From the NCBI GenBank assembly GCA_031255055.1, contig JAIRTG010000073.1, positions 1-10,635 on the forward strand: a DNA stretch of 10,635 bases, read 5' to 3'. This DNA comes from Prevotellaceae bacterium (lineage in GTDB: Bacteria; Bacteroidota; Bacteroidia; Bacteroidales; Paludibacteraceae). The notes under the pieces were generated by a model. That model was not told where the DNA came from, made no database searches, and saw only the letters and a list, made by a program, of their open reading frames with translations. Each line of letters starts with the position of its first letter. Position 1 is the first letter of the stretch. This document shows, in pieces, positions 1 to 5,755 of this stretch. The translations under genes and the position numbers were made by a program.

Positions 1-2
1 GA

Positions 3-67
3 TTAGTCCCCCTCTATATTTTGTCAAGTGCAAAAAAGGAATAACTTTCGGCGCAGCCTTGCAAATA
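3..67. repeat. Dispersed repeat element A, left copy
   Basis: This stretch is repeated in the same orientation at 10035-10105. Shared blocks, in order, are TTAGT, a C-run followed by TCTAT, TTTTGTC, GTGCAAAA, GAATAACT, TCG, CGC, GCC and TGCA, with small indels and substitutions between them. No open frame is conserved between the copies, so it is probably a non-coding repeat. On the minus strand the core reads AGTTATTC, a T-rich run, TTTTGCAC and GACAAAAT, which could be promoter-like, but I cannot assign a function. Confidence 0.7.
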
Positions 68-106
68 CTATTCATAGCAGATAGTTACAGGGTAGTTATA
101 TGAAAG

Positions 107-176
107 TGATTAGTGATTAGCAAGTTCGCCATGTTTAACAATTAACAATTAATCATTAATCACTAAACACTAATCA
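107..176. repeat. AT-rich 7-bp tandem array, left
   Basis: Positions 107-120 are two copies of TGATTAG. Positions 135-176 are six consecutive heptads: TTAACAA twice, TTAATCA twice, CTAAACA and CTAATCA. CTAATCA is the reverse complement of TGATTAG, so the array contains heptads in both orientations. Similar heptads lie beside the GC-rich element at the right end of the window. No coding role is visible. Confidence 0.7.
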
Positions 177-180
177 TTAT

Positions 181-294
181 CTTCGGGGCGTTGCGGGGCA
201 GAGCCCCGCAGAGGGGGTAGCGGAAGACCGCGCAGCGGGCTGTAGCGAGGGGGAGACTTCCCCCCCCCAAAAAAAATCTTCTCTTTCTCTTTCT
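181..294 (+). repeat. GC-rich hairpin repeat element C, left copy
   Basis: This element is nearly identical to the reverse complement of 10306-10420. It is built from successive hairpins: GCGGGGC/GCCCCGC with an AGA loop at 193-209, a GCGG/CCGC stem just after, and GGGGGA/TCCCCC at 249-264. A pyrimidine tract follows. The two copies differ by a few substitutions and small indels, some in loops. It resembles a REP- or MITE-like intergenic element. No transposase or terminal target duplication is visible, so its mobility is unknown. Confidence 0.8.
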
Positions 295-297
295 TGA

Positions 298-345
298 AGG
301 AAGACCACGCAGGCGGGCTGTAGCGAGAGAGACTTCCACCCTCCT
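298..345 (+). repeat. Partial, decayed copy of element C
   Basis: Positions 298-345 repeat the second half of the preceding element in the same orientation. The shared landmarks are GGAAGACC, GCGGGCTGTAGCGAG and GACTTCC. The first hairpin is missing and the GGGGGA/TCCCCC stem is disrupted. This looks like a truncated tandem duplication. Confidence 0.6.
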
Positions 346-350
346 GCATG

Positions 351-374
351 AAAAAGGCGCCCTTAACGGGCGCC
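351..374 (-). terminator. Rho-independent terminator of the EF-G2 gene
   Basis: Read leftward, this is a perfect 7-bp stem (GGCGCCC / GGGCGCC, 368-374 with 356-362), a 5-nt loop and then five T residues (351-355). It lies about 110 bp past the EF-G2 stop codon and is oriented to end that transcript. The 376-487 spacer holds two short inverted repeats (CGGTTT/AAACCG at 439-454 and CGCCG/CGGCG near 469-485) but no gene. Confidence 0.85.
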
Positions 375-487
375 CATCAATCAAAAAAATTACTTTTAAC
401 AATGCAGTTTATACAGTTTTTCCTTCAATAATATAATACGGTTTCGATAAACCGACTCTATTACGATCGCCGACCGTCGCGGCGGGA

Positions 488-2647
488 CTATTCTTCTTCC
501 TTTTTTGTAGCTTCGTATTCTTTCAACAATTTTTCTTGAATGTCTACCGGCACCAGTTCATAGCTTGCAAATTGCATCCCGAACGAAGCGCGACCTCCGG
601 TCAACGAGCTGAGGGAGGTTGAATAGCTGCTCAGTTCTTTCAGGGGAACTTTGGCTGATAGTTTTTCAAATCCCTTTTCGCTCGCCATCCCCATGATGAT
701 CGAACGACGACCTTGTAGATCGCTCATAACATCTCCCATTCTGTCCGACGGTACAAGTATTTCTACATCATAGATCGGTTCGAGCAGTTTCGGGCCTGCG
801 TTTTTAAAGGCTTGCGAAAAGGCGTTACGCCCGGCAAGGCGGAACGATATTTCGTTTGAGTCCACCGGGTGCATTTTCCCGTCGTAGACAATCACCCGTA
901 CGTCGCGGGCATAGGAGCCGGTGAGCGGTCCCTGTTCCATCCGATCCATGATCCCTTTCAGAATCGCGGGCAGGAACCGGGCGTCGATAGCTCCGCCGAC
1001 TACGCTGTTGATAAATACCAGTTTGCCGCCCCATTCCAGATCTATCTCCTGTACGTCGCGGAGGCTTATTTTGAATTCCTGGTTGTTGAATTTGAATGTT
1101 TCGGGTGCCGGCATCCCTTCGTAATAGGGCTCGACAATCAGGTGTACTTCGCCGAATTGTCCGGCGCCACCTGACTGTTTTTTGTGGCGATAGTCCGCAC
1201 GGGCTGATTTGGTGATGGTTTCGCGGTAGGGAATTTTGGGTTCTTTGTATTCGATGGGTATTTTGTCGTTGTTTTCGATCCGCCATTTGAGTGTCCGCAG
1301 GTGGAATTCTCCCTGACCGAATAGAATTGTTTGTTTGAGTTCTTTCGATTGTTCGATGATCCATGTCGGGTCTTCTTCGTGCATCCGGTTGAGGGCTTCG
1401 TTCATTTTTTCTTCGTCCGATTCGGAGAGGGCTTTTATGGCTCTGCGGTACTTCGGCGCCGGATAGTCGATCGCTTTAAATACGAAGTCGCTTCCTTTGA
1501 CGGCCAGTGTGTTACCCGTCCGGGTTTCTTTTAGTTTGACGGTCGCGCCGATGTCGCCTGCGGCGATTTCGTCGACTTTTGTCCGGATTTGTCCGGCAAC
1601 GGCAAAGAGTTGGCTCACACGTTCTTTTGTCCCTCTGTTAACGTTATAGAGGTCGTCGCCTTCTTTGAGTTTTCCGCTCATCACCTTGAAGTAGGAGACT
1701 TCGCCGATGTGTGGTTCGACGCTGGTTTTGAAGACGTAGACGCTTGTAGGGGCGTTTCCGTCGGGTTCAACTTGGACGCCGTCTGTTGTTTCTGGTTTTT
1801 GTGTTTCGCTGACGCTTGGGACAACGTTGCCTACAAATTCCATCAGTCGGCGGACGCACATGTCTTTTCCGCCGCTTACGCAGAAGACGGGGAACATATC
1901 TCTTGTGAGCAGCCCTTTACGGATACCGAGACGCATTTCGTCTTCGGTGAGTACTCCCTGGTCGAAGTATTTTTCCATCAGGTTTTCGTCATGTTCGGCC
2001 GCCGCTTCGATCAGGGCGTTGTGGAGTTCTTCTGCTTTTGTTTTTTCGCTGTCGGGTATTTCCAGTATTTCGGGTACGCCGCCTTCGGGTTTCCATTTAT
2101 AGAGTTTCATTTTCAGGACGTCGACAACGGCGTTGAAGTCTTGGCCTGTGTTGACGGGGTATTGAATCCGGACGGTTTTATTGCCGAAATTTTCTTTCAA
2201 CTGTTCCATGATGCGGTCATAGTCTGCTTTTTCGTTATCGAGCTGATTGATGACGAAGATGACCGGCTTATTGAATTTGTCGGTGTATCTGAAGTGGTTT
2301 GTTGTGCCGACTTCTACGCCATATTGGGCGTTGATGAGTATCAGTGCGGTGTCGGTCACGTTGAGCGAGGAGACGACGCCGCCGACGAAGTCATCTGCGC
2401 CCGGACAGTCGATAAAGTTCAGTTTTTTGTCCAGCCATTCGGTTTGGATGACTGTTGGGAAGACCGAATATCCGTAGTCTTTTTCCACCGGAAAATAGTC
2501 TGAAACGGTGTTTTTGGCATCGATGGAACCTCTGCGTTTGATCACTCCACTCTCGTAAAGCATCGCTTCTACAAGAGTGGTTTTCCCGGATCCGGATCCG
2601 CCCAGCAGTGATATGTTCTTGATGGCATTTGTTTGGTAATTTTTCAT
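488..2647 (-). CDS. fusA2: Elongation factor G paralogue (EF-G2 type), atypical G domain
   Basis: This 719-residue protein has the full EF-G architecture: G domain (about 1-280), domain II (about 300-385), domain III (about 395-470), domain IV beginning at the QSGGAGQFGEV stretch (491-501) with a VDSNE loop near 595-599, and domain V near 625-700. EF-G moves tRNAs and mRNA on the ribosome in the cytoplasm. The P-loop is intact (G16 to T23, GSGKT). However, the switch II motif is PGADDF (82-87) instead of PGHVDF, so the catalytic histidine position is Ala84. Switch I reads DYGYS (57-61) where canonical factors have RGIT, and G4 is NQLD (134-137) instead of NKxD. These changes mark the EF-G2 subfamily rather than the main fusA, which normally sits in the str operon. 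From memory, Bacteroides thetaiotaomicron EF-G2 was reported to support translation without GTPase activity. Reduced hydrolysis here is inferred. The ATG at 2647 gives a natural N-terminus just before the P-loop. Confidence 0.93.
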   Translation of the reverse strand: MKNYQTNAIKNISLLGGSGSGKTTLVEAMLYESGVIKRRGSIDAKNTVSDYFPVEKDYGYSVFPTVIQTEWLDKKLNFIDCPGADDFVGGVVSSLNVTDTALILINAQYGVEVGTTNHFRYTDKFNKPVIFVINQLDNEKADYDRIMEQLKENFGNKTVRIQYPVNTGQDFNAVVDVLKMKLYKWKPEGGVPEILEIPDSEKTKAEELHNALIEAAAEHDENLMEKYFDQGVLTEDEMRLGIRKGLLTRDMFPVFCVSGGKDMCVRRLMEFVGNVVPSVSETQKPETTDGVQVEPDGNAPTSVYVFKTSVEPHIGEVSYFKVMSGKLKEGDDLYNVNRGTKERVSQLFAVAGQIRTKVDEIAAGDIGATVKLKETRTGNTLAVKGSDFVFKAIDYPAPKYRRAIKALSESDEEKMNEALNRMHEEDPTWIIEQSKELKQTILFGQGEFHLRTLKWRIENNDKIPIEYKEPKIPYRETITKSARADYRHKKQSGGAGQFGEVHLIVEPYYEGMPAPETFKFNNQEFKISLRDVQEIDLEWGGKLVFINSVVGGAIDARFLPAILKGIMDRMEQGPLTGSYARDVRVIVYDGKMHPVDSNEISFRLAGRNAFSQAFKNAGPKLLEPIYDVEILVPSDRMGDVMSDLQGRRSIIMGMASEKGFEKLSAKVPLKELSSYSTSLSSLTGGRASFGMQFASYELVPVDIQEKLLKEYEATKKEEE

Positions 2648-2935
2648 TTGTTCTCTTTTTTACGTTTTAGTTTTAATTTTTCGTTTCTATTTGTTCAAAA
2701 AAAACGATTCGCAAGTTATAAAATTACCGCTGATTATGTGGTTCGCCCTGCATGTTTTATAACATTATTTTGGATCCGCTTGGTGGAAGAAACGGCGATT
2801 TTTCGTAAAAAAATCCATATCAAACTTAACAATATTAATTTTTTGAGAATAAACCGTAATCTCCAGAACTTTTGCTCACGATTTTTGTCTTAAAAATGTA
2901 ATTAGTTTTAAAGAAATATACGTAACACGCAACAT
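2648..2935. other. AT-rich divergent intergenic region
   Basis: This gap separates the divergent EF-G2 and rprX genes. No convincing gene is visible; the short open frame across it has low-complexity AT-rich content. The only minus-strand match to the -7 consensus is TAAGTTTG (plus-strand 2821-2828), which would give EF-G2 a leader of roughly 165 nt. It has no matching TTTG about 19 nt upstream, so the EF-G2 promoter remains uncertain. Confidence 0.4.
2821..2828 (-). promoter_or_regulatory. Weak candidate -7 box for the EF-G2 gene
   Basis: On the minus strand this reads TAAGTTTG, fitting the Bacteroidota TAnnTTTG -7 consensus. No -33 TTTG is found at the usual spacing, and the implied leader is long, so this is only a candidate. 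Confidence 0.25.
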
Positions 2936-2976
2936 AACTGTTAAATTAATAGAACTGTTAAATTAACAGTTCTATT
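2936..2976. promoter_or_regulatory. Operator-like direct and inverted repeats upstream of rprX
   Basis: AACTGTTAAATTAA occurs twice in direct orientation (2936-2949 and 2953-2966, 17 bp apart). The second copy forms a 14-bp perfect inverted repeat (2948-2961 with 2963-2976, one-base centre) whose right arm contains AACTGTTAA in opposite orientation. The palindrome centre lies about 34 bp upstream of the start predicted from the -7 box, where a -33 box would normally lie. This suggests a transcription-factor site; autoregulation by RprY is a plausible inference. Confidence 0.65.
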
Positions 2977-2982
2977 TTTTGC

Positions 2983-2990
2983 TACTTTTG
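2983..2990 (+). promoter_or_regulatory. -7 promoter box of rprXY
   Basis: TACTTTTG matches the Bacteroidota TAnnTTTG -7 element. It ends only 6 bp before the rprX ATG at 2997, so the predicted transcript start is at or within a few bases of the start codon, giving a leaderless or nearly leaderless mRNA. No TTTG -33 box is present at the normal spacing; that position is taken by the inverted repeat. Confidence 0.6.
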
Positions 2991-2996
2991 TGCAGG

Positions 2997-4532
2997 ATGA
3001 AAAAAATAACAATTTGGATATTGATCATCGTAATGCTCTTGACTTTCGTCTCTTTGATGGTGCTACAGACAAGGTATATACGGATAAATACCGAATTTTC
3101 GGAAAAACAGTTCGATGACGTAGTCAGGCAAAGCTTGTTTCAAACTATTCGGCTGATGGATGAAAACGAAGCGCTGGAATACCTGTCGAAAACACTGGTC
3201 GGCGACGAGGAATTTGATACAAAATATAATCGGGACTTGTCCTTTGAAGAAAAAAACCATCGACTGAGAAATGATGTCGATAGTATTGTAATAGAAAGTT
3301 TTTCGTCGCAGCCGAGTGCAAAACCGAGATGGTCGCAAGGTCGCTTGTCAACAATTGAGGAAACCTCGAAATACTTTCAGGATAAGTTCAGAAATGATTT
3401 TTCCCGCTCGCGGGCAATCGTCTACCAAGCCGTTTTCAAATGGCTGAACGAGATTGAAGAAAAAGAAATTAACGAGCGCGTTAATTATGAAGAACTGTAC
3501 AATACACTCGAAACGATATTGCAGAATAACGGTATCAACATTCCGTTCCATTATAATATCGTAGATAAACAGGGACGAATTGTCTACAGGCATCCTTCAA
3601 AGCAGACAAACAACACACGGGAAGTCAATACGGAAAAAAGTACTTACATACAGCGACTATTCCCGTTTGAAGAATCAAAAAAACCGGCTTACTTGCAGCT
3701 CGTTTTCCCCGAAAAACGAGATTACGTCTACAACACGTGGGGCATGATTGTCCCGACAGTCGTACTACTGGTGCTGGTGCTGGCCATATTTGTTGTTGCG
3801 ATCATCATTATTTTCAGGCAAAAACGACTGGACAATATGAAAAACGATTTTGTGAATAACATGACACACGAATTTAAAACACCCATTTCGACCATCTCGC
3901 TGGCTTCTCAAATGTTGCAGGACCCCGGCGTAGGGAAAACGTCCGAAACGTTGAAGCATATTTCAAATGTGATCAAAGATGAAACAAAACGGCTGAGCTT
4001 TCAGGTGGAAAAAGTGTTACAGATGGCAATACTCGAAAAAGAAAAAACGATACTCGAATTCAACGAAATTCGCATTAATCACTTGATAGAAGACGTTATC
4101 AGCAATTTTTCGATCAAAGTGAACGCGAAAGGCGGCAAGATTATTCCGAAACTGAACGCAGAAAATGATCTCGTTTACGTTGACGAAATACATTTCACAA
4201 ACGTCATTTTCAATTTGATGGATAATGCGTTAAAGTATAGCGACAGGCCGCTCCTGCTGAATATCGAGACCCGAAACGAAAAACAAAAGCTGTTGATCGG
4301 TATCGAAGACAACGGCATAGGAATCAGTAAAGAAGATTTAAAAAAAATATTTGAGAAATTTTATCGTGTATCCACCGGCAATTTGCATAACGTGAAAGGG
4401 TTCGGACTGGGCCTCTCTTATGTAAAGCGGATGGTGGATGCACACAAAGGAACAATTAAAGTAGAAAGTGAATTGAACATAGGAACAAAATTCACAATCT
4501 CAATACCAACACTTAAAAATGACGAGTTATGA
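2997..4532 (+). CDS. rprX: Sensor histidine kinase of the RprX type
   Basis: This is a 511-residue inner-membrane sensor kinase, the first gene of a two-component pair. Transmembrane helix 1 is at about 5-24, followed by a roughly 220-residue periplasmic sensor region with no recognised ligand fold. Helix 2 is at about 250-273. The HisKA H-box MTHEFKTP carries the phospho-acceptor His291. The ATP-binding domain shows the N-box (NLMDNALKYS, 406-415), DNGIG (438-442) and GFGLGLS (468-474), so the kinase appears catalytically complete. I chose the ATG at 2997 because the upstream in-frame TTG (2979) lies before the -7 box, and the resulting MKK...WI start fits RprX proteins as I know them. Its stop overlaps the rprY start (ATGA), indicating translational coupling. 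RprX/RprY were described in Bacteroides fragilis; the stimulus sensed here is unknown. Confidence 0.9.
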   Translation: MKKITIWILIIVMLLTFVSLMVLQTRYIRINTEFSEKQFDDVVRQSLFQTIRLMDENEALEYLSKTLVGDEEFDTKYNRDLSFEEKNHRLRNDVDSIVIESFSSQPSAKPRWSQGRLSTIEETSKYFQDKFRNDFSRSRAIVYQAVFKWLNEIEEKEINERVNYEELYNTLETILQNNGINIPFHYNIVDKQGRIVYRHPSKQTNNTREVNTEKSTYIQRLFPFEESKKPAYLQLVFPEKRDYVYNTWGMIVPTVVLLVLVLAIFVVAIIIIFRQKRLDNMKNDFVNNMTHEFKTPISTISLASQMLQDPGVGKTSETLKHISNVIKDETKRLSFQVEKVLQMAILEKEKTILEFNEIRINHLIEDVISNFSIKVNAKGGKIIPKLNAENDLVYVDEIHFTNVIFNLMDNALKYSDRPLLLNIETRNEKQKLLIGIEDNGIGISKEDLKKIFEKFYRVSTGNLHNVKGFGLGLSYVKRMVDAHKGTIKVESELNIGTKFTISIPTLKNDEL

Positions 4533-5236
4533 CAGACGAAAAAGTAAAAATTTTGTTATGTGAAGACGACGAAAATTTAGGTATGCTTTTACGAGAATAC
4601 CTGCAAACAAAAGGGTTTGAAGTCGATCTTCAATTGGATGGAGAAGCAGGCTACAGAACATTCACACGCAATAAATACGATTTATGTGTGTTCGATGTGA
4701 TGATGCCTAAAAAGGATGGGTTTGCCTTGGCGGCGGATGTAAAATCGCTCAATGTCGACGTTCCGATTATATTCCTGACAGCAAAGTCGATGAAAGAAGA
4801 TATTTTGCAAGGGTTTAAATTAGGCGCCGACGATTATTTGTCGAAACCTTTCAGCATGGAAGAATTGCTGTACCGTATCGAGTCGATTTTGAGACGGGTG
4901 AAAGGCAAAAAGGTGAAAGATGTTATCGTATATCAAATTGGTGAGTTCACGTTTGACGCTCAAAAACAAACACTTGTTTTTGAAGGTGAAACAAAAAAAC
5001 TGACTACGAAAGAATCCGAATTGTTGAACCTGCTGGCAGCAAGCGCTAACAACATTCTGGAGCGGAACTACGCTCTGAAAACAATCTGGGTCGACGATAA
5101 CTATTTCAACGCCCGTAGCATGGATGTTTATATTACAAAACTTCGCAAGCTTCTGAAAGCCGACCCGAATGTGGCGATTATCAACATACATGGAAAAGGG
5201 TACAAACTGATTACCCCTCAAACAAGCGAGGAGTAA
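4529..5236 (+). CDS. rprY: OmpR/PhoB-family response regulator of the RprY type
   Basis: This 235-residue cytoplasmic DNA-binding regulator is the partner of the kinase immediately upstream. The receiver domain (about 7-122) has the acidic pocket Glu12-Asp13-Asp14, the phospho-acceptor Asp56 (VFDVMMP), Thr84 (FLTAK) and Lys106 (SKPF), so all expected phosphorylation and switch residues are present. The C-terminal winged-helix effector domain (about 135-230) contains the recognition-helix region ARSMDVYITKLRKLL and the final wing GKGYKL. The start ATG overlaps the rprX stop in an ATGA junction. A terminator lies about 30 bp past the stop, so rprXY is a two-gene unit. The repeats upstream of rprX are a plausible but unproven RprY target. 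Confidence 0.93.
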   Translation: MTDEKVKILLCEDDENLGMLLREYLQTKGFEVDLQLDGEAGYRTFTRNKYDLCVFDVMMPKKDGFALAADVKSLNVDVPIIFLTAKSMKEDILQGFKLGADDYLSKPFSMEELLYRIESILRRVKGKKVKDVIVYQIGEFTFDAQKQTLVFEGETKKLTTKESELLNLLAASANNILERNYALKTIWVDDNYFNARSMDVYITKLRKLLKADPNVAIINIHGKGYKLITPQTSEE

Positions 5237-5268
5237 AAATGTGAGATTAATTATTATGTTTAATGAAG

Positions 5269-5298
5269 AAAAAGCCGCGATTTTCGCGGCTTTTTTTT
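5269..5298 (+). terminator. Rho-independent terminator after rprXY
   Basis: A perfect stem AAAGCCGCGA / TCGCGGCTTT (5271-5280 with 5284-5293) has a TTT loop, is extended by further A-T pairs, and is followed by a run of T residues to 5298. The A-rich left flank means it could also end leftward transcription, including read-through from the tRNA gene. Confidence 0.9.
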
Positions 5299-5340
5299 GG
5301 GGAGAATATGCCGAGAAATCGATGGCTATTGTATGGTGCA

Positions 5341-5388
5341 ACAAAAAAGGGTGAAGTCGTCATTACCCCATCCTTTTCAATTTTGCAG
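5341..5388. repeat. Diverged copy of the tRNA-terminator repeat
   Basis: This 48-nt stretch aligns along its whole length with 5419-5466, with compensating small indels. Shared blocks include ACAAAAA, TGAA, TC, TCA, CATCCTT, TCAA and TTTG. In the second copy the same block ends at the 3' end of the tRNA gene. Here the stem is degraded, since GGGTGA and CATCCTT no longer pair fully. It may be the leftover terminator of a lost neighbouring tRNA gene. Confidence 0.55.
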
Positions 5389-5418
5389 GCCGAAGTCGGC
5401 AAATTGTTTTACGGCAAA

Positions 5419-5453
5419 ACAAAAAGGATGAAATCATCACTGATAACATCCTT
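5419..5453 (-). terminator. Terminator of the tRNA-Met gene
   Basis: Read leftward, AAGGATG (5447-5453) pairs with CATCCTT (5424-5430) across a 16-nt loop, followed directly by a T-rich tract. It begins 11 bp past the tRNA 3' end and is oriented to end the tRNA transcript. Confidence 0.7.
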
Positions 5454-5463
5454 CTCAACTTTG

Positions 5464-5537
5464 TAGCGGGAACGAGAATTGAACTCGTGACCTCCGGGTT
5501 ATGAATCCGACGCTCTAACCAACTGAGCTATCCCGCC
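5464..5537 (-). tRNA. tRNA-Met (anticodon CAU), probably the elongator
   Basis: Read on the minus strand, this 74-nt gene folds into a standard cloverleaf. The acceptor stem GGCGGGA/TCCCGCT has a terminal G1-U72 pair and discriminator A73. The D arm is GCTC...GAGC with an AGTTGGTTA loop. The anticodon loop TTCATAA gives CAU, and the T arm is ACGAG/CTCGT with loop TTCAATT. CCA is not encoded; CAA follows A73. The acceptor stem is fully paired, unlike bacterial initiator tRNA. CAU could also belong to tRNA-Ile2 (lysidine-modified), but the D- and variable-arm sequences fit elongator Met better. One oddity is that the last anticodon-stem pair (31-39) is A-C, a mismatch. Confidence 0.93.
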
Positions 5538-5555
5538 CTGATTTTTTCAGCGGCA

Positions 5556-5586
5556 CAAAGGTAATTATTTTACCGGACTGCACAAA
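5556..5586 (-). promoter_or_regulatory. Consensus promoter of tRNA-Met
   Basis: On the minus strand TTTG (5583-5586) is followed by exactly 19 nt and then TACCTTTG (5556-5563). This is a full match to the Bacteroidota -33/-7 promoter and predicts a start around 5549, about 12 nt before the mature tRNA 5' end. Confidence 0.8.
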
Positions 5587-5703
5587 GTGTTTGAATAAAA
5601 AAGCGTTTTTTTTAGCGGTTACGCCGCCTTCACATCAAACGCGAACAGATCGATTCGGAAGCGCTTCTGGGTAGGATGCCTCCTTTTTGTAACCTGCATG
5701 ATA

Positions 5704-5734
5704 CCGGTTGTTACCGGACAATTTTTTATCTTTG
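5704..5734 (+). promoter_or_regulatory. recG promoter with a small inverted repeat
   Basis: TATCTTTG (5727-5734) fits the -7 consensus and predicts a start near 5740, about 16 nt before the TTG start codon chosen for recG. The expected -33 TTTG is absent. That position is covered by the hairpin-forming CCGGT-TGTT-ACCGG (5704-5717), which could be an operator or a chance palindrome. Confidence 0.55.
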
Positions 5735-5755
5735 CCCTGCAAATCAACTGAAATT

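Larger units (their letters stand above)
5538..5755. other. Divergent spacer between tRNA-Met and recG
   Basis: The spacer holds the tRNA promoter at its left edge and the recG promoter at its right edge. Between them I see a small GCGG/CCGC hairpin (5615-5627) and a short A/T-run palindrome around 5600, but no gene. The 9-mer TTACCGGAC occurs twice, at 5570 and 5711, close to the two promoters; this may be chance. Confidence 0.5.

Noticed and set aside
163..402. 79-codon minus-strand open frame across the left repeat region
   Set aside because: It runs through the GC-rich repeats and the EF-G2 terminator, and its Arg/Leu-rich translation reflects repeat composition.
1589..2503. Long (304-codon) open frame on the plus strand opposite the EF-G2 gene
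   Set aside because: It is antisense to a clear EF-G coding sequence; its Phe/Val/Asp-rich composition is what results from reading that gene's complement, and it shows no recognisable domain.
2633..2893. 86-codon plus-strand open frame in the divergent intergenic region
   Set aside because: It is AT-rich, Phe/Asn/Ile-biased, overlaps the EF-G2 start, and has no promoter or family resemblance.
2979..2996. Upstream TTG start extending rprX by six residues
   Set aside because: It would precede and overlap the -7 box; ATG 2997 gives the expected kinase N-terminus.
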